Below are positions 9,110 to 18,983 of a stretch of DNA of 64,000 nt, in pieces. Position 1 is the first letter of the stretch. Each line of letters opens with the position of its first letter. This DNA comes from Rhizobium favelukesii (GTDB lineage: Bacteria; Pseudomonadota; Alphaproteobacteria; Rhizobiales; Rhizobiaceae), in assembly GCF_000577275.2 (NCBI RefSeq), contig NZ_HG916852.1, positions 2,173,001-2,237,000 of the forward strand. The letters are read 5' to 3'. Both the position numbers and the translations under genes were made by a program. The notes beneath the pieces are model-generated. The model was not told the origin of the DNA. It made no database searches and saw only the letters and a list, made by a program, of their open reading frames with translations.

Positions 9110-11038
9110 TTACGTGCCTTGCGCATACAGCCACGCATGCTGTGGGAAGAAGCGATCGAGCGTCTGAGCCTTGCCGAACATGATGTCGTGCTGGAGGTAT
9201 CGATAGTCCCGTACGAGGGGATCGAGGCTCTTCGGTTTCAAAACCCAATCGGGCGACGGCGTGTTGTCGCGCGCAATCAGCTGATAGCGATCGATGACGC
9301 TGTACTTCTTCTGCACGCGGCCGAGAAAGCCCGTGTAGTAGGGATGCTCGAAGCCGGCGAACTTTAGAAGATGGTAGGGAAGGAGCGACGGGCTGATCGT
9401 ACCCACATCCTTCTTGCTGCCTTTCTTGTTGGACCAGATGACGAGCGGCGTCTCGTGCTCCTGCTTCATGACGCTGACCGATGCCTTGCGCGTGGCAACC
9501 TGGTCGGGCATGTAGCCGGTCGCCGTGTAGACGTTGCCGAGTGGCGGAAGGTGATCGCCCCAGAGGACGATGATCGTCTCGCGATCGCGCTTCTCGGCCC
9601 AATTCATCAGCATCTTGAGGCTGTCGTCGGCTTCCTTGATCCCTTGCGTATAGGTGGCCAGCGTTGCCCGGTCCGCATCGTTCAGGTTGCCCTTGATGTC
9701 GACGCTGTTGTGTACGTAACGGTTCGGCTCGTAGGGACCATGTCCCTGCAGAGTGACACCAAAGAAGAAGAACGGACGATCAATACCGTCGGCCTCGTTC
9801 ATGATCTCCTTCATGAGGGACTCGTCCGAAGCGAAGATGCCCCTCTTTTCCATCGGAGGCATGGTTTCTTCAGAGCGGAACTGTTCGAAACCGAAGTCCT
9901 TGTAGACTTCGTTGCGGTTCCAGAACCAGCCGCTGAATGGATGCAGAGACCGGGCGGCATAGCCTTCGCCGCGGAAGAACGTCGCAAGCGAGGGGACGTT
10001 GCTGCGAATATACTGCTGGTAGGGAATGCTGCCATAGGGCAGGAAGGCATTCGAGAAGCCCGTCAGTGCCTCGAATTCGACATTGGCGGTCATGCCGCCA
10101 AACTCGGGTGAGAAGACATGGCCCGACTGCTCGGCCCTGATATTCGGCATCGGATCCGGCGACAGGGTGACGGTCTTCAGCCGGGTCGGATCCCAGAAGG
10201 ATTCACTCATCAGCATGATCACGTCGGGCTTTTCGCGCGGGCCGCTGAGATAGCCGTAGTTGCGGGTCGGAATAGCATCAAGCGCCTGCGTACCGAAGCC
10301 GACCGGCGCTGCCACGTCGGCCATCGGAATGTTGAAGATGAAGGCGAGGATGAAGCCGTTGCTGCGGTAGTTTTCCTTCTGATCCCACATCATCGGCACG
10401 ACCTGAAGGCGATCGCGTATGTAGGAGTATTTGGAATAATCCATCAACGCGCCAAAAGCTGCGATAACAGGTAAGCCGATACAGAGTTGACGCAGTTGGG
10501 CGGTCCTTGAGAGCCGCGGACAACGGCGCCAAGCGAAATGCCACAGGACGGCAATCGCGACCGCGGAAAGAACGATGCCAACGACCATGGCAACCGCTGT
10601 CCACGGCCGGTCGCGCGCCATCACGGGAAGCAACTCCATGATCTGGCGCCCAAATAGGACGTCGGACGGGTACAGGGGGTCCGTGAGATAATGCTGCTTC
10701 TGGCTGGAGACGATGGCGGGAACGAGCACCAGCGGCAGAACGATCAACGCCGAAATGAATCGTCTTCCCAGGGCAGCGTCCAGCGAGAGCATCAGGACGG
10801 TCAACATCACGACCGTTGTCATGCCGGGGCGTACCGGCGATGTCAGGAATTCGCGCACATCGGCGAACCCATCGCGGGCGATTATTTCGACCGCTACAGT
10901 GGCGAAGAGAGCAATCAGCGCCGAAAGGCAAATTCCGAGCGCAGCGCGTAAAGCTGGCGATTGGGCGCTTCCCCTGACACCAGTGGAAAGCGACGCGAAA
11001 CGCGCTGCCGCTGCGGACCTCATTCCCAACGCGATCAA
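9110..11038 (-). CDS. LTA-synthase-family membrane phosphoglycerol transferase (sulfatase fold)
   Basis: The 642-residue protein has about five N-terminal membrane helices up to residue 200, then a periplasmic alkaline-phosphatase/sulfatase-fold domain. Visible active-site elements are MLMSESFWDP (metal ligand Glu), GGMTANVEFEALTG (likely nucleophile Thr) and LWGDHLPP (metal-binding Asp-His). Family members transfer phosphoglycerol from phosphatidylglycerol to acceptors such as lipoteichoic acid or periplasmic glucans; in rhizobia a CgmB-type enzyme decorates cyclic beta-1,2-glucan. Which acceptor applies here is not shown. Start is TTG at 11038, with ATG at 11023 as an alternative. A PHO-box-like site lies 36 bases upstream but points the other way. 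Confidence 0.82.
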   Translation of the reverse strand: MIALGMRSAAAARFASLSTGVRGSAQSPALRAALGICLSALIALFATVAVEIIARDGFADVREFLTSPVRPGMTTVVMLTVLMLSLDAALGRRFISALIVLPLVLVPAIVSSQKQHYLTDPLYPSDVLFGRQIMELLPVMARDRPWTAVAMVVGIVLSAVAIAVLWHFAWRRCPRLSRTAQLRQLCIGLPVIAAFGALMDYSKYSYIRDRLQVVPMMWDQKENYRSNGFILAFIFNIPMADVAAPVGFGTQALDAIPTRNYGYLSGPREKPDVIMLMSESFWDPTRLKTVTLSPDPMPNIRAEQSGHVFSPEFGGMTANVEFEALTGFSNAFLPYGSIPYQQYIRSNVPSLATFFRGEGYAARSLHPFSGWFWNRNEVYKDFGFEQFRSEETMPPMEKRGIFASDESLMKEIMNEADGIDRPFFFFGVTLQGHGPYEPNRYVHNSVDIKGNLNDADRATLATYTQGIKEADDSLKMLMNWAEKRDRETIIVLWGDHLPPLGNVYTATGYMPDQVATRKASVSVMKQEHETPLVIWSNKKGSKKDVGTISPSLLPYHLLKFAGFEHPYYTGFLGRVQKKYSVIDRYQLIARDNTPSPDWVLKPKSLDPLVRDYRYLQHDIMFGKAQTLDRFFPQHAWLYAQGT

Positions 11039-11073
11039 CTAAGAAACTCCAACGTCATAAAAGCTTCATCGAA

Positions 11074-11091
11074 CTGTCACATCTTCGTCAT
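11074..11091 (+). promoter_or_regulatory. PHO-box-like PhoB site
   Basis: CTGTCAC (11074-11080) and TCGTCAT (11085-11091) are two 7-base repeats separated by four bases. They match the rhizobial PHO-box pattern of CTGTCAT, four bases, CTGTCAT at 12 of 14 positions. The orientation points to the rightward gene at 11244. The leftward transferase gene is closer. A TTATGT-like -10 lies at about 11109. Confidence 0.5.
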
Positions 11092-11243
11092 GAACGCTAG
11101 ATGAACCGTTATGTTTCCCACATTTGTGATCGGTGGATAAAGCGCCGCCGGCGCCGTCCGCGGATGCCCGCTTCGGTTCACTTGCTTGTGCCGAGCGGCG
11201 AGCCGTCGTAGGTCTGACGAGTTCGATGTCAGGAGGATTCAGA

Positions 11244-12077
11244 TTGAGAAGTTCCATCGAGATCTACAACATCAAAACAGGCCAGGCGCGCGTTGTCTGG
11301 CAAACCACGCAACTGGTGGAAGCGCCAAACTTTTCGCCGGATGGAGGCTATCTTCTGCTGAACGGTGACGGGCTTCTCTACCGCCTGGTGCTTGACGGTT
11401 CGGGCAAGGTCGAGAAAGTCGATACCGGATTTGCCACGGCCTGCAACAACGATCACGGCATCTCGCCTGACGGCCGTCAGATCGTCATTTCCGACAAGAC
11501 CGAGTTCGGGAAATCGACGATCTATGTACTTCCGGCAGAAGGCGGCGCGCCGCGTCTGGTGACGCAAAATCAGCCGTCCTATTGGCACGGCTGGTCGCCC
11601 GACGGGAAGGATCTCGCCTATTGCGGCATCCGCGACGACCTATTCGACATCTACACGATTTCGGTAGACGGCGGCGACGAGAAGCGGTTGACACGCGGCG
11701 AGGGGCGCAACGACGGGCCAGATTATTCGGCCGACGGCCAGTGGATCTACTTCAATTCCAGCCGCACGGGCCTCATGCAGATCTGGCGCATTCATCCGGA
11801 TGGGACCGGCCTCGAACAGATCACCAGCGACAACTACGGCAATTGGTTTGCTCATCCGTCGCCCAACAACGATAAGGTCCTGATCCTCTCCTACGACCCC
11901 GACGTCTTCGACCACCCTCGCGATCTCGATGTTTGTCTGCGGCTGATGGATATGGATGGCGGCAACCTGACGACGCTCTTCAAACTCTTTGGTGGGCAGG
12001 GAACGATCAACGTGCCGAATTGGTCGCCGTCAGGCGATGAGTTCGCCTATGTGCGGTACTACCCGATCTCAGCATGA
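11244..12077 (+). CDS. TolB-like PD40 beta-propeller protein
   Basis: The 277-residue product consists of repeated blades with the PD40 signature: NFSPDGGYLLLNGDG, ISPDGRQIVISD, WSPDGKDLAYCG, DYSADGQWIYFNSSR and NWSPSGDEFAYVRYY, making about six blades. TTG at 11244 is chosen because a perfect AGGAGG lies seven bases upstream; the frame is open further 5' but has no ribosome site there. There is no signal peptide, so unlike TolB it is probably cytoplasmic. PD40 proteins bind sugars, peptides or proteins; the ligand is unknown. A PHO-box-like element upstream suggests induction by phosphate shortage. Confidence 0.8.
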   Translation: MRSSIEIYNIKTGQARVVWQTTQLVEAPNFSPDGGYLLLNGDGLLYRLVLDGSGKVEKVDTGFATACNNDHGISPDGRQIVISDKTEFGKSTIYVLPAEGGAPRLVTQNQPSYWHGWSPDGKDLAYCGIRDDLFDIYTISVDGGDEKRLTRGEGRNDGPDYSADGQWIYFNSSRTGLMQIWRIHPDGTGLEQITSDNYGNWFAHPSPNNDKVLILSYDPDVFDHPRDLDVCLRLMDMDGGNLTTLFKLFGGQGTINVPNWSPSGDEFAYVRYYPISA

Positions 12078-12116
12078 AGGATTGCATCGACAGATTTTTC
12101 GCGGCATAGACCCTCC

Positions 12117-12271
12117 GTCGGGTGCCCGTCTCAGGCGGGAGAATCGGGAATTCGGTGAAAGACCGAAACGTGCCCAACGCTGTAAGGCTGACGACTGCCG
12201 CAACAAGCCACTGGTCCAGTATCGGGAAGGCGCGGCAGCCGGATGACGCCAAGTCAGAAGACCGGCCCGAC
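12117..12271 (+). ncRNA. Cobalamin (B12) riboswitch
   Basis: The region has the cobalamin-aptamer landmarks: a closing P1 stem pairing GTCGGG (12117-12122) with CCCGAC (12266-12271), a GAGAATCGGGAA segment, the conserved AAGCCACTGG, and the B12 box AAGTCAGAAGACCGGCC at 12251-12267. A small GC hairpin (12284-12288 with 12296-12300) precedes the GGGGA ribosome site of bluB, which fits control of translation initiation. By family knowledge adenosylcobalamin binding would repress bluB, which makes the lower ligand of B12. Confidence 0.93.
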
Positions 12272-12283
12272 ATCATAGACTGA

Positions 12284-13015
<732 letters not shown>

Positions 13016-13021
13016 TGCGGC

Positions 13022-14143
13022 CTACTGTTGCTGCGGCTGGGGGCCTGGCTTTGCCGGGTTCTTGAGGTCGATCGTACCTTGGTCGCCGGCAAGGAACTGC
13101 GGGCCGATCTGGCGCACCTTGCTTCCTGCCGGATCATAGGGCCTGTCCGGCACCTGAGGCTGAGGCGCGGCCGGTGCGACGGCATGGCTCTCCATCTCGG
13201 GCTTCTTGGTTTCGATCGTTGTGATCGATCCCTGTTGTGGCGGTTCGCTGATCGATTGGTTTTTTCGCATCCGCGCGTAGTAAGCGTTAAGATCGCAACT
13301 GCAGGACGATTTTTCGCCGGGCTTGCGGTTCTTGTAAGCGAAAGCATTCGGCATGGCGGTGTAAGGAGCGCCTGTCGTCGCGGAGATCATCTGCGATGTC
13401 TCGGTGCTGGAGACGTCATGATAGAAGAGCTCGGTTTCGATGCCGGGACACATCTTCGAGCAGGTGTCGGCATCGCGGGCAAAGTCTTGGGATGTTGCGT
13501 TCGAGCTCAACGGAAAGAAGCCGCCGTCACAGCTTCGCACGCATACGGTGTTCAGATGAGAGAGCGGCGACAGGCCCGGGAGACCATAACGGCGCTGGCT
13601 TGGATCGCCACCCAAGGGAATGAATGTGTCGTTCCGCAACGCCTGATCTTCGATGCTGGGTGGCGGCGCATATCCTTGGCCGGTGTCAGCGGGCCACTGC
13701 GCCTCGTTGCAGCCGTTGTCGTCGAGCGCTGCAAGAAGCTCGTTCCTCATGCGGACATCCTCACTCTGGCCGCGCAGTTCGTCGCGACGCTGCTGCAGAT
13801 AACGGATGTTGTCGACCATCTTGGCTTCGGCGCGCTCGAGTTCGCCACAGTAGCCGTCATCATCGCCGATCACGACCATGCTGCCGCTCGTGCAGCCGTT
13901 TTGGCGCAGATCGCTCCGGAGTTTGCGAAGTTCAAGGTTTTGTTCGGCTATGGCGCTGGCGTATTTGCGCACTTCGGGCGTGCTGCCGATGATCTGCGGC
14001 AGGTCGGCGAGGCGGCCGCGCAGGTCGCCACAGATCGCCGGCATCTGGGCATGGGTCGGCCCGGTCAGAGCAAGGGCGGCTGTGAGTGACAAAATCCAGC
14101 GCTTCAAGGCATCGTCCCATCGGTGAGCAAATACCAGGGTCAT
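13022..14143 (-). CDS. DUF2865 exported protein
   Basis: The 373-residue protein has an N-terminal hydrophobic stretch (WILSLTAALALTGPTHA) ending at a likely signal-peptidase site near residue 32, a predicted coiled coil at about 55-130, and the DUF2865 core around CVRSCDGGFFPLS with many cysteines (CSKMC, CSCDL), suggesting disulfides in the periplasm. The tail is rich in P and Q. Start is ATG at 14143; a TTG 36 bases downstream would give a shorter, more usual signal peptide. The function of this alphaproteobacterial family is unknown. Confidence 0.82.
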   Translation of the reverse strand: MTLVFAHRWDDALKRWILSLTAALALTGPTHAQMPAICGDLRGRLADLPQIIGSTPEVRKYASAIAEQNLELRKLRSDLRQNGCTSGSMVVIGDDDGYCGELERAEAKMVDNIRYLQQRRDELRGQSEDVRMRNELLAALDDNGCNEAQWPADTGQGYAPPPSIEDQALRNDTFIPLGGDPSQRRYGLPGLSPLSHLNTVCVRSCDGGFFPLSSNATSQDFARDADTCSKMCPGIETELFYHDVSSTETSQMISATTGAPYTAMPNAFAYKNRKPGEKSSCSCDLNAYYARMRKNQSISEPPQQGSITTIETKKPEMESHAVAPAAPQPQVPDRPYDPAGSKVRQIGPQFLAGDQGTIDLKNPAKPGPQPQQQ

Positions 14144-14237
14144 CAGGCGCGGCGTCCTGCCGCGCCTTCATTGCTAGCCCGCTTGTCGCAACAAGCTGCG
14201 GTCGGAACCTTAACGCATTTTTTCAATCTGCCGCAAA

Positions 14238-16550
14238 TCACGCTGGCTGTGAAGCCTCGACGACGGCGAGGGCGGCCATGTTGACCACGCCGCGGGAGGT
14301 CACGGAAGGCGCCAGGATGTGCGCCGGCAGTGCCGCGCCAAGCAGGATCGGCCCGACATGCAGTCCATCGATCATCGACTTTACAACGCCCAATGTGATG
14401 TTGGCCGCATCGAGGTTCGGGAAGACCAGCAGGTTGGCTTCGTCATGCAGTGTCGTATCGGGCATGACGCGCTTGCGCAGCGCGTCGGAGATTGCGCTTT
14501 CGCCGTGCATTTCCCCGTCGACTTCCAGTTCCGGCGCAGCCTCGCGCACCAGCTGAAGCGCAGCGCGCATCTTCGTCGCGCTCTCGGATTCACGCGAACC
14601 GAAGTTCGAGTGGGATACGAGGGCAGCACGCGGCGTGATGCCGAAGCGCTTGATTTCCTCTGCGGCGAGTATTGCGGACTCGGCAATCTCTTCGGCGCTC
14701 GGATTGAATGTAACGTAGGTGTCGGTGAAGAAAGTAGCACCGCGTTGCGAGATCAGCAGGCTGAGCGCCGAGAAGTCGCAAACGTCTTGCCTCTTGCCGA
14801 TGATCTGGCGGACATCGCGCAGATGCTTCTCGTAGCGGCCTTCCAGGCCACAGATGAGCGCATCAGCTTCGCCGCGCTTTAGCGCCAAAGCGCCAATGAC
14901 CGTCGTGTTTGTGCGCACGATCGTGCGGGCCGCTTCCGGAATGACGCCACGCCGTCCGACCAGTGAGAAGTAAAGATCCACGTATTCGCGGAAGCGCGGA
15001 TCGTCTTCCGGATTGATCACGTCGAAATCTGCAAGCGGGCGGATGCGCAGACCGTAACGCTGCAGGCGGGTTTCGATGACCGATGGGCGGCCGATCAGAA
15101 TCGGCTCGGCAATGCCTTCTTCGAGCAGGACCTGTGCTGCGCGCAGGACGCGCTCATCCTCGCCTTCGGAGAAGATAACCCGCTTGCGCTCGGCGTTCTT
15201 GGCCGCCGCAAAGATCGGTTTCATGATGAAGCCGGAACGGAAGACGAAGCGATTGAGCTGATCGAGATAGGCGTCAAAATCGATGATCGGACGCAACGCG
15301 ACAGCGCTCTCGGCAGCGGCTCTCGCGACTGCCGGGGCAATGCGCAGGATCAGGCGCGGATCGAAGGGCGAGGGGATCAGATAGTTTGGACCGAAGACCG
15401 GTGTCTCGCCGGAATAAGCGCGGGCTGCGACATCAGATGGTTCCTCGCGTGCAAGGGCGGCAATGGCGCGCACGGCGGCCATCTTCATTTCTTCGTTGAT
15501 CGTCACTGCGCCGCAATCCAGCGCCCCGCGGAAAATGTAGGGGAAGCAGAGAACGTTGTTCACCTGGTTCGGGAAGTCGGAACGACCGGTGCAGATCATC
15601 GCATCGGGGCGGGCAGCGCGGGCGAGATCGGGCATGATCTCCGGCGTCGGGTTGGCAAGCGCCATGATCAGCGGGTTCTCGGCCATCTGCGCGAGCAGTT
15701 CCGGATTCAGCACGCCGGCGGCGGAAAGGCCAAGAAAGACGTCGGCGCCGCCGATGTTTTCGGCGAGCGTGCGCGTGTCGCTCTTCTGGGCATAGACGCT
15801 TTTCCACTTGTCCATCAATTCGGCGCGGCCTTCGTAGACGAGGCCTTCGATGTCATGGACCCAGATATTTTCCCGCTTGGCACCCAGCGTGACGAGGAGG
15901 TTGAGGCAAGCAAGGGCTGCCGCGCCGGCGCCTGAGGCAACGATTTTGACCTCGTCAATCTTCTTGTTCGCCAGTTCCAGGCCATTGAGGATCGCGGCAG
16001 CGACGATGATGGCGGTACCATGCTGGTCATCGTGGAAAACCGGGATCTTCATGGTCTCGCGGAGCCGACGCTCGATCTCGAAACATTCCGGCGCCTTGAT
16101 ATCCTCGAGATTGATGCCGCCGAAGGTCGGCTCGAGCGAGGCGACGGTGGAGACCATCTGATCGACACTCGGTGCCTCGACTTCGATGTCGAAGACGTCG
16201 ATGTTTGCGAATTTCTTGAAAAGGACGGCCTTGCCTTCCATGACTGGCTTTGAGGCAAGCGGACCGATATTGCCGAGGCCGAGAACGGCCGTGCCGTTGG
16301 AAATGACTGCAACCAGATTGGCGCGGGAGGTGTAGTCGGCGGCCGTTTCGGGATTATCGCGGATCGCCAGGCATGGTGCTGCAACACCCGGGGAATAGGC
16401 GAGCGCCAAGTCGCGCTGGTTGCCGAGCGGTTTGATCGCCTGGATTTCGATCTTGCCCGGACGGGGATAGCGGTGAAAGTAGAGCGCCTGCTCGTCGAGG
16501 CTTCCACCTGCCAAATTCTTTTCCGTCTTGGACTTTTCCTGATGATCCAT
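14238..16550 (-). CDS. dme: Malic enzyme with phosphotransacetylase-like C-terminal domain
   Basis: The enzyme oxidatively decarboxylates malate to pyruvate. Residues 1-430 are the malic enzyme part: [62 protein letters not shown] and the GAGAAA dinucleotide-binding loop. Residues 440-770 resemble phosphotransacetylase but are not known to be active in such fusions. Total length 770 equals that recalled for the NAD-preferring S. meliloti DME (TME, the NADP form, is slightly shorter). The neighbours bluB and a PlcP-like gene also match the dme region of S. meliloti, so dme is preferred over tme. GGAGG precedes the ATG. In nodules DME supports nitrogen fixation on dicarboxylates. Confidence 0.85.
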   Translation of the reverse strand: MDHQEKSKTEKNLAGGSLDEQALYFHRYPRPGKIEIQAIKPLGNQRDLALAYSPGVAAPCLAIRDNPETAADYTSRANLVAVISNGTAVLGLGNIGPLASKPVMEGKAVLFKKFANIDVFDIEVEAPSVDQMVSTVASLEPTFGGINLEDIKAPECFEIERRLRETMKIPVFHDDQHGTAIIVAAAILNGLELANKKIDEVKIVASGAGAAALACLNLLVTLGAKRENIWVHDIEGLVYEGRAELMDKWKSVYAQKSDTRTLAENIGGADVFLGLSAAGVLNPELLAQMAENPLIMALANPTPEIMPDLARAARPDAMICTGRSDFPNQVNNVLCFPYIFRGALDCGAVTINEEMKMAAVRAIAALAREEPSDVAARAYSGETPVFGPNYLIPSPFDPRLILRIAPAVARAAAESAVALRPIIDFDAYLDQLNRFVFRSGFIMKPIFAAAKNAERKRVIFSEGEDERVLRAAQVLLEEGIAEPILIGRPSVIETRLQRYGLRIRPLADFDVINPEDDPRFREYVDLYFSLVGRRGVIPEAARTIVRTNTTVIGALALKRGEADALICGLEGRYEKHLRDVRQIIGKRQDVCDFSALSLLISQRGATFFTDTYVTFNPSAEEIAESAILAAEEIKRFGITPRAALVSHSNFGSRESESATKMRAALQLVREAAPELEVDGEMHGESAISDALRKRVMPDTTLHDEANLLVFPNLDAANITLGVVKSMIDGLHVGPILLGAALPAHILAPSVTSRGVVNMAALAVVEASQPA

Positions 16551-16712
16551 CGTCGCCTCCGAGCTGCCGCATGCTGTCTTGGAGTGTTTTCATTACATCA
16601 AACGGCATGGCGGAACAGTCGGAATTTCCGTTCGAAATGCGAAAACAACGCAAATCTGCCGTGACGTCAGCGCAGGTCCACCGAAACCGGGAAAATCCAC
16701 CGGGACAGCAGC

Positions 16713-16730
16713 ATGTCATCTTCCTGAAAC
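16713..16730 (+). promoter_or_regulatory. Possible PHO box upstream of plcP-like gene
   Basis: ATGTCAT (16713-16719), four bases, then CTGAAAC (16724-16730): the first half matches the PHO-box repeat at six of seven positions, the second at four. Location 66 bases before the start codon is sensible. PlcP of S. meliloti is induced by phosphate starvation through PhoB, which makes the weak match worth keeping. Confidence 0.35.
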
Positions 16731-16795
16731 ACGACTCTGGTTTTGGAGGGGGAGGTGAACGATGGGACACGAGCAGGATGCTTGTGAGGGACAAT

Positions 16796-17602
16796 ATGGA
16801 TACGCGGCACTTCCGTACGCTTTTCATTTCCGATGTGCATCTCGGCTCCAAGGCCGCGAAAGTTGACTTCCTGCTCGACTTTCTCAAGCATCACGAGGCG
16901 GATACCATCTTTCTTGTCGGCGATATCATCGACGGCTGGCGGCTGAAGCGTAGCTGGTACTGGCCGCAGGATTGCAACGACGTTGTCCAGAAGCTGCTGC
17001 GCAAGGCGCGCAAGGGCACGCGGGTCATCTATATCCCGGGCAATCACGACGAATTCCTTCGCGACTTTCCGGGCACCCATTTCGGCGGCATCGAGGTCGC
17101 TGAACGGATGATGCACGAAGCGGCCGACGGCAAGAAATACCTCGTGCTGCATGGCGACGAGTTCGACGTCGTCGTGCGCAACGCGCGCCTGCTCGCCTAT
17201 CTCGGCGACTGGGCCTACGACATGGCGATCATGATCAATATCGGCCTAGCAGCCATCCGTCGCCGAATGGGCATGCCCTATTGGTCGTTTTCGGCATGGG
17301 CCAAGCTGCAGGTCAAACACGCAGTCAACTTCATCGGCGAGTTCCAGCGTGTCGTCGCTGAAGAAGCCCGCAAGCACGGTGCCGACGGCGTGATCTGTGG
17401 CCATATCCACCACGCGGTGATGGAGGACATGGACGGCATCCGTTACATCAATACCGGCGACTGGGTCGAAAGCTGCACGGCGATTGCCGAGCATCAGGAC
17501 GGCACGTTTGAATTGATCGAGTGGCGTGCAACGAGTGGCATACAGCCGATGCCGATGGCGATCGGCCATCGTGAAAAGGAAGTCGCGCAGCAGGCCGCTT
17601 AA
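16796..17602 (+). CDS. plcP: Metallophosphoesterase, PlcP-like phospholipase C (or UDP-diacylglucosamine pyrophosphatase-like)
   Basis: This 268-residue protein has all calcineurin-type metal motifs: ISDVHLGS (D-x-H) near residue 11, VGDIIDGW (GD-x-x-D), PGNHDE, HGDEFD and CGHIHHA. General databases call this family UDP-2,3-diacylglucosamine diphosphatase, but S. meliloti PlcP, an intracellular phospholipase C that degrades phosphatidylcholine during phosphate starvation, belongs to it. Placement right after the dme gene and before an MFS gene matches my memory of the plcP locus. ATG at 16796 with GAGGG five bases upstream is preferred; an ATG at 16778 is also in frame. No membrane helix is obvious. 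Confidence 0.75.
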   Translation: MDTRHFRTLFISDVHLGSKAAKVDFLLDFLKHHEADTIFLVGDIIDGWRLKRSWYWPQDCNDVVQKLLRKARKGTRVIYIPGNHDEFLRDFPGTHFGGIEVAERMMHEAADGKKYLVLHGDEFDVVVRNARLLAYLGDWAYDMAIMINIGLAAIRRRMGMPYWSFSAWAKLQVKHAVNFIGEFQRVVAEEARKHGADGVICGHIHHAVMEDMDGIRYINTGDWVESCTAIAEHQDGTFELIEWRATSGIQPMPMAIGHREKEVAQQAA

Positions 17603-17762
17603 GCGCGGCCTTCCCTCCCCAATTCTATGCATCAATTTAGCCCGTTGTGTCTTTGCGACAGGCCCTATTTATTTTTTGAAACGTTTCAGATGGGCAATTT
17701 CTTGCCATAGTCGCCTTTAGGTTGATGTGTTAGGCAACGTTCAGTTTCCTGCAGGTCCACCG

Positions 17763-18983
17763 ATGATTCCCGCTCAAAATCCTCCGGCAAGTGAGGAGGC
17801 ACCGCCGCGCTTTCGGCTGCTCAGTGCCTTGTCGTACTGTGCGCCTTTACTCGTCAATGGCGTGGCCTTACCGTTCTTCCCGATGTGGCTTGCGCTGCAC
17901 CAGTTCAACGACCATGAGATCGGCGTCATTCTCGCCGTGCCGATGGTCGTGCGAGTCCTCGTCGCCCCTATTGTCGCGATGTATGCCGACCGGATGAAGG
18001 AACGGGCGGATGTGTTGCTGTTTTCTGGCTGCCTATCGCTGCTAACGGCGATCGCGCTCTACTGGACCAATACATTCTGGCCGGTGCTGATCGTCTACAC
18101 GATCCAGGGTGCAACCTTTGCCTGTTACGTCCCGGTCGTCGAGTCGATCGTGATCTCCGGTGTCCGGCGCTGGGGCCTGGACTACGGTTCGATGCGGGTA
18201 TGGGGTTCGGTGGCGTTCATCGTCTCCACCCTGATCGGCGGGCAATTGATCGGGCGTTGGGGCGGCGAGATGGTGTTGCCGGTCATGACATTTGGCTTCG
18301 TGACAACGGTGGTGATGGCGATCTACTGCCCACGAATCGGTCCGACGCGCAGGCGTGGCACACCGGTCGATATCTCGGCGGCGACCGGGAGTTCGCTACG
18401 GCAGCCTCATCTGCTCGCTTTGCTGATCGGCGTCGCAATCCAACAGTCGAGCCACGCGGTCCTGCAGGCGTTCGCGTCCCTCTACTGGCGCGATCTCGGC
18501 TTCTCCGGCACGCAGATTGCCGTCCTTTGGAGTGCCGGCGTCGCGGCCGAAGTGACGGTGTTTTTTCTGTCTCGTCGACTGAGTCGCCGATTTAGCGCCT
18601 GGACGCTCATTCGCTTCGGTGCGGCGGTCAGCGTGTGTCGCTGGATCCTGTTTCCGATGCATTGGGGTTTCTGGGGCTTCCTTCTGCTCCAGTGCATGCA
18701 TTCCTGCACCTATGCCTTCGTGCATACGGGTGTACAGAGACGGATCGTCGCCTCGGTGCAGGAGACCCAGGAGTCGTCGGCGCAGGGCGCCTATTTCTTC
18801 TACAACGGCATGTTCATGGGACTAATGACGATTGCTTCCGGCTACGTCTACGCGTGGCTCGGCCTCGCAAGCTACTACGTCATGGCGCTGGTTGCCCTAA
18901 CCGGGCTGGGCCTCGTAATCGCGGCCTATTATCTTCAGCCCCAAAGCGTTGTTTCCGGCGGCCAAACGAGGGAGGCTGCGTAA
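17763..18983 (+). CDS. MFS permease, 3-phenylpropionate/HcaT-like group
   Basis: The 406-residue protein has about twelve membrane helices. The N-terminal YCAPLLVNGVALPFFPMWLA and MYADRMKERADVLL, the latter being the loop between helices 2 and 3, and YGSMRVWGSVAFI are typical of the MFS_1-like family that includes HcaT and nucleoside transporters. The substrate cannot be told. ATG at 17763 is chosen; a GTG at 17727 is in frame but has no ribosome site. Its 3' end overlaps the convergent broken DgcA-like gene by 49 bases. Confidence 0.82.
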   Translation: MIPAQNPPASEEAPPRFRLLSALSYCAPLLVNGVALPFFPMWLALHQFNDHEIGVILAVPMVVRVLVAPIVAMYADRMKERADVLLFSGCLSLLTAIALYWTNTFWPVLIVYTIQGATFACYVPVVESIVISGVRRWGLDYGSMRVWGSVAFIVSTLIGGQLIGRWGGEMVLPVMTFGFVTTVVMAIYCPRIGPTRRRGTPVDISAATGSSLRQPHLLALLIGVAIQQSSHAVLQAFASLYWRDLGFSGTQIAVLWSAGVAAEVTVFFLSRRLSRRFSAWTLIRFGAAVSVCRWILFPMHWGFWGFLLLQCMHSCTYAFVHTGVQRRIVASVQETQESSAQGAYFFYNGMFMGLMTIASGYVYAWLGLASYYVMALVALTGLGLVIAAYYLQPQSVVSGGQTREAA

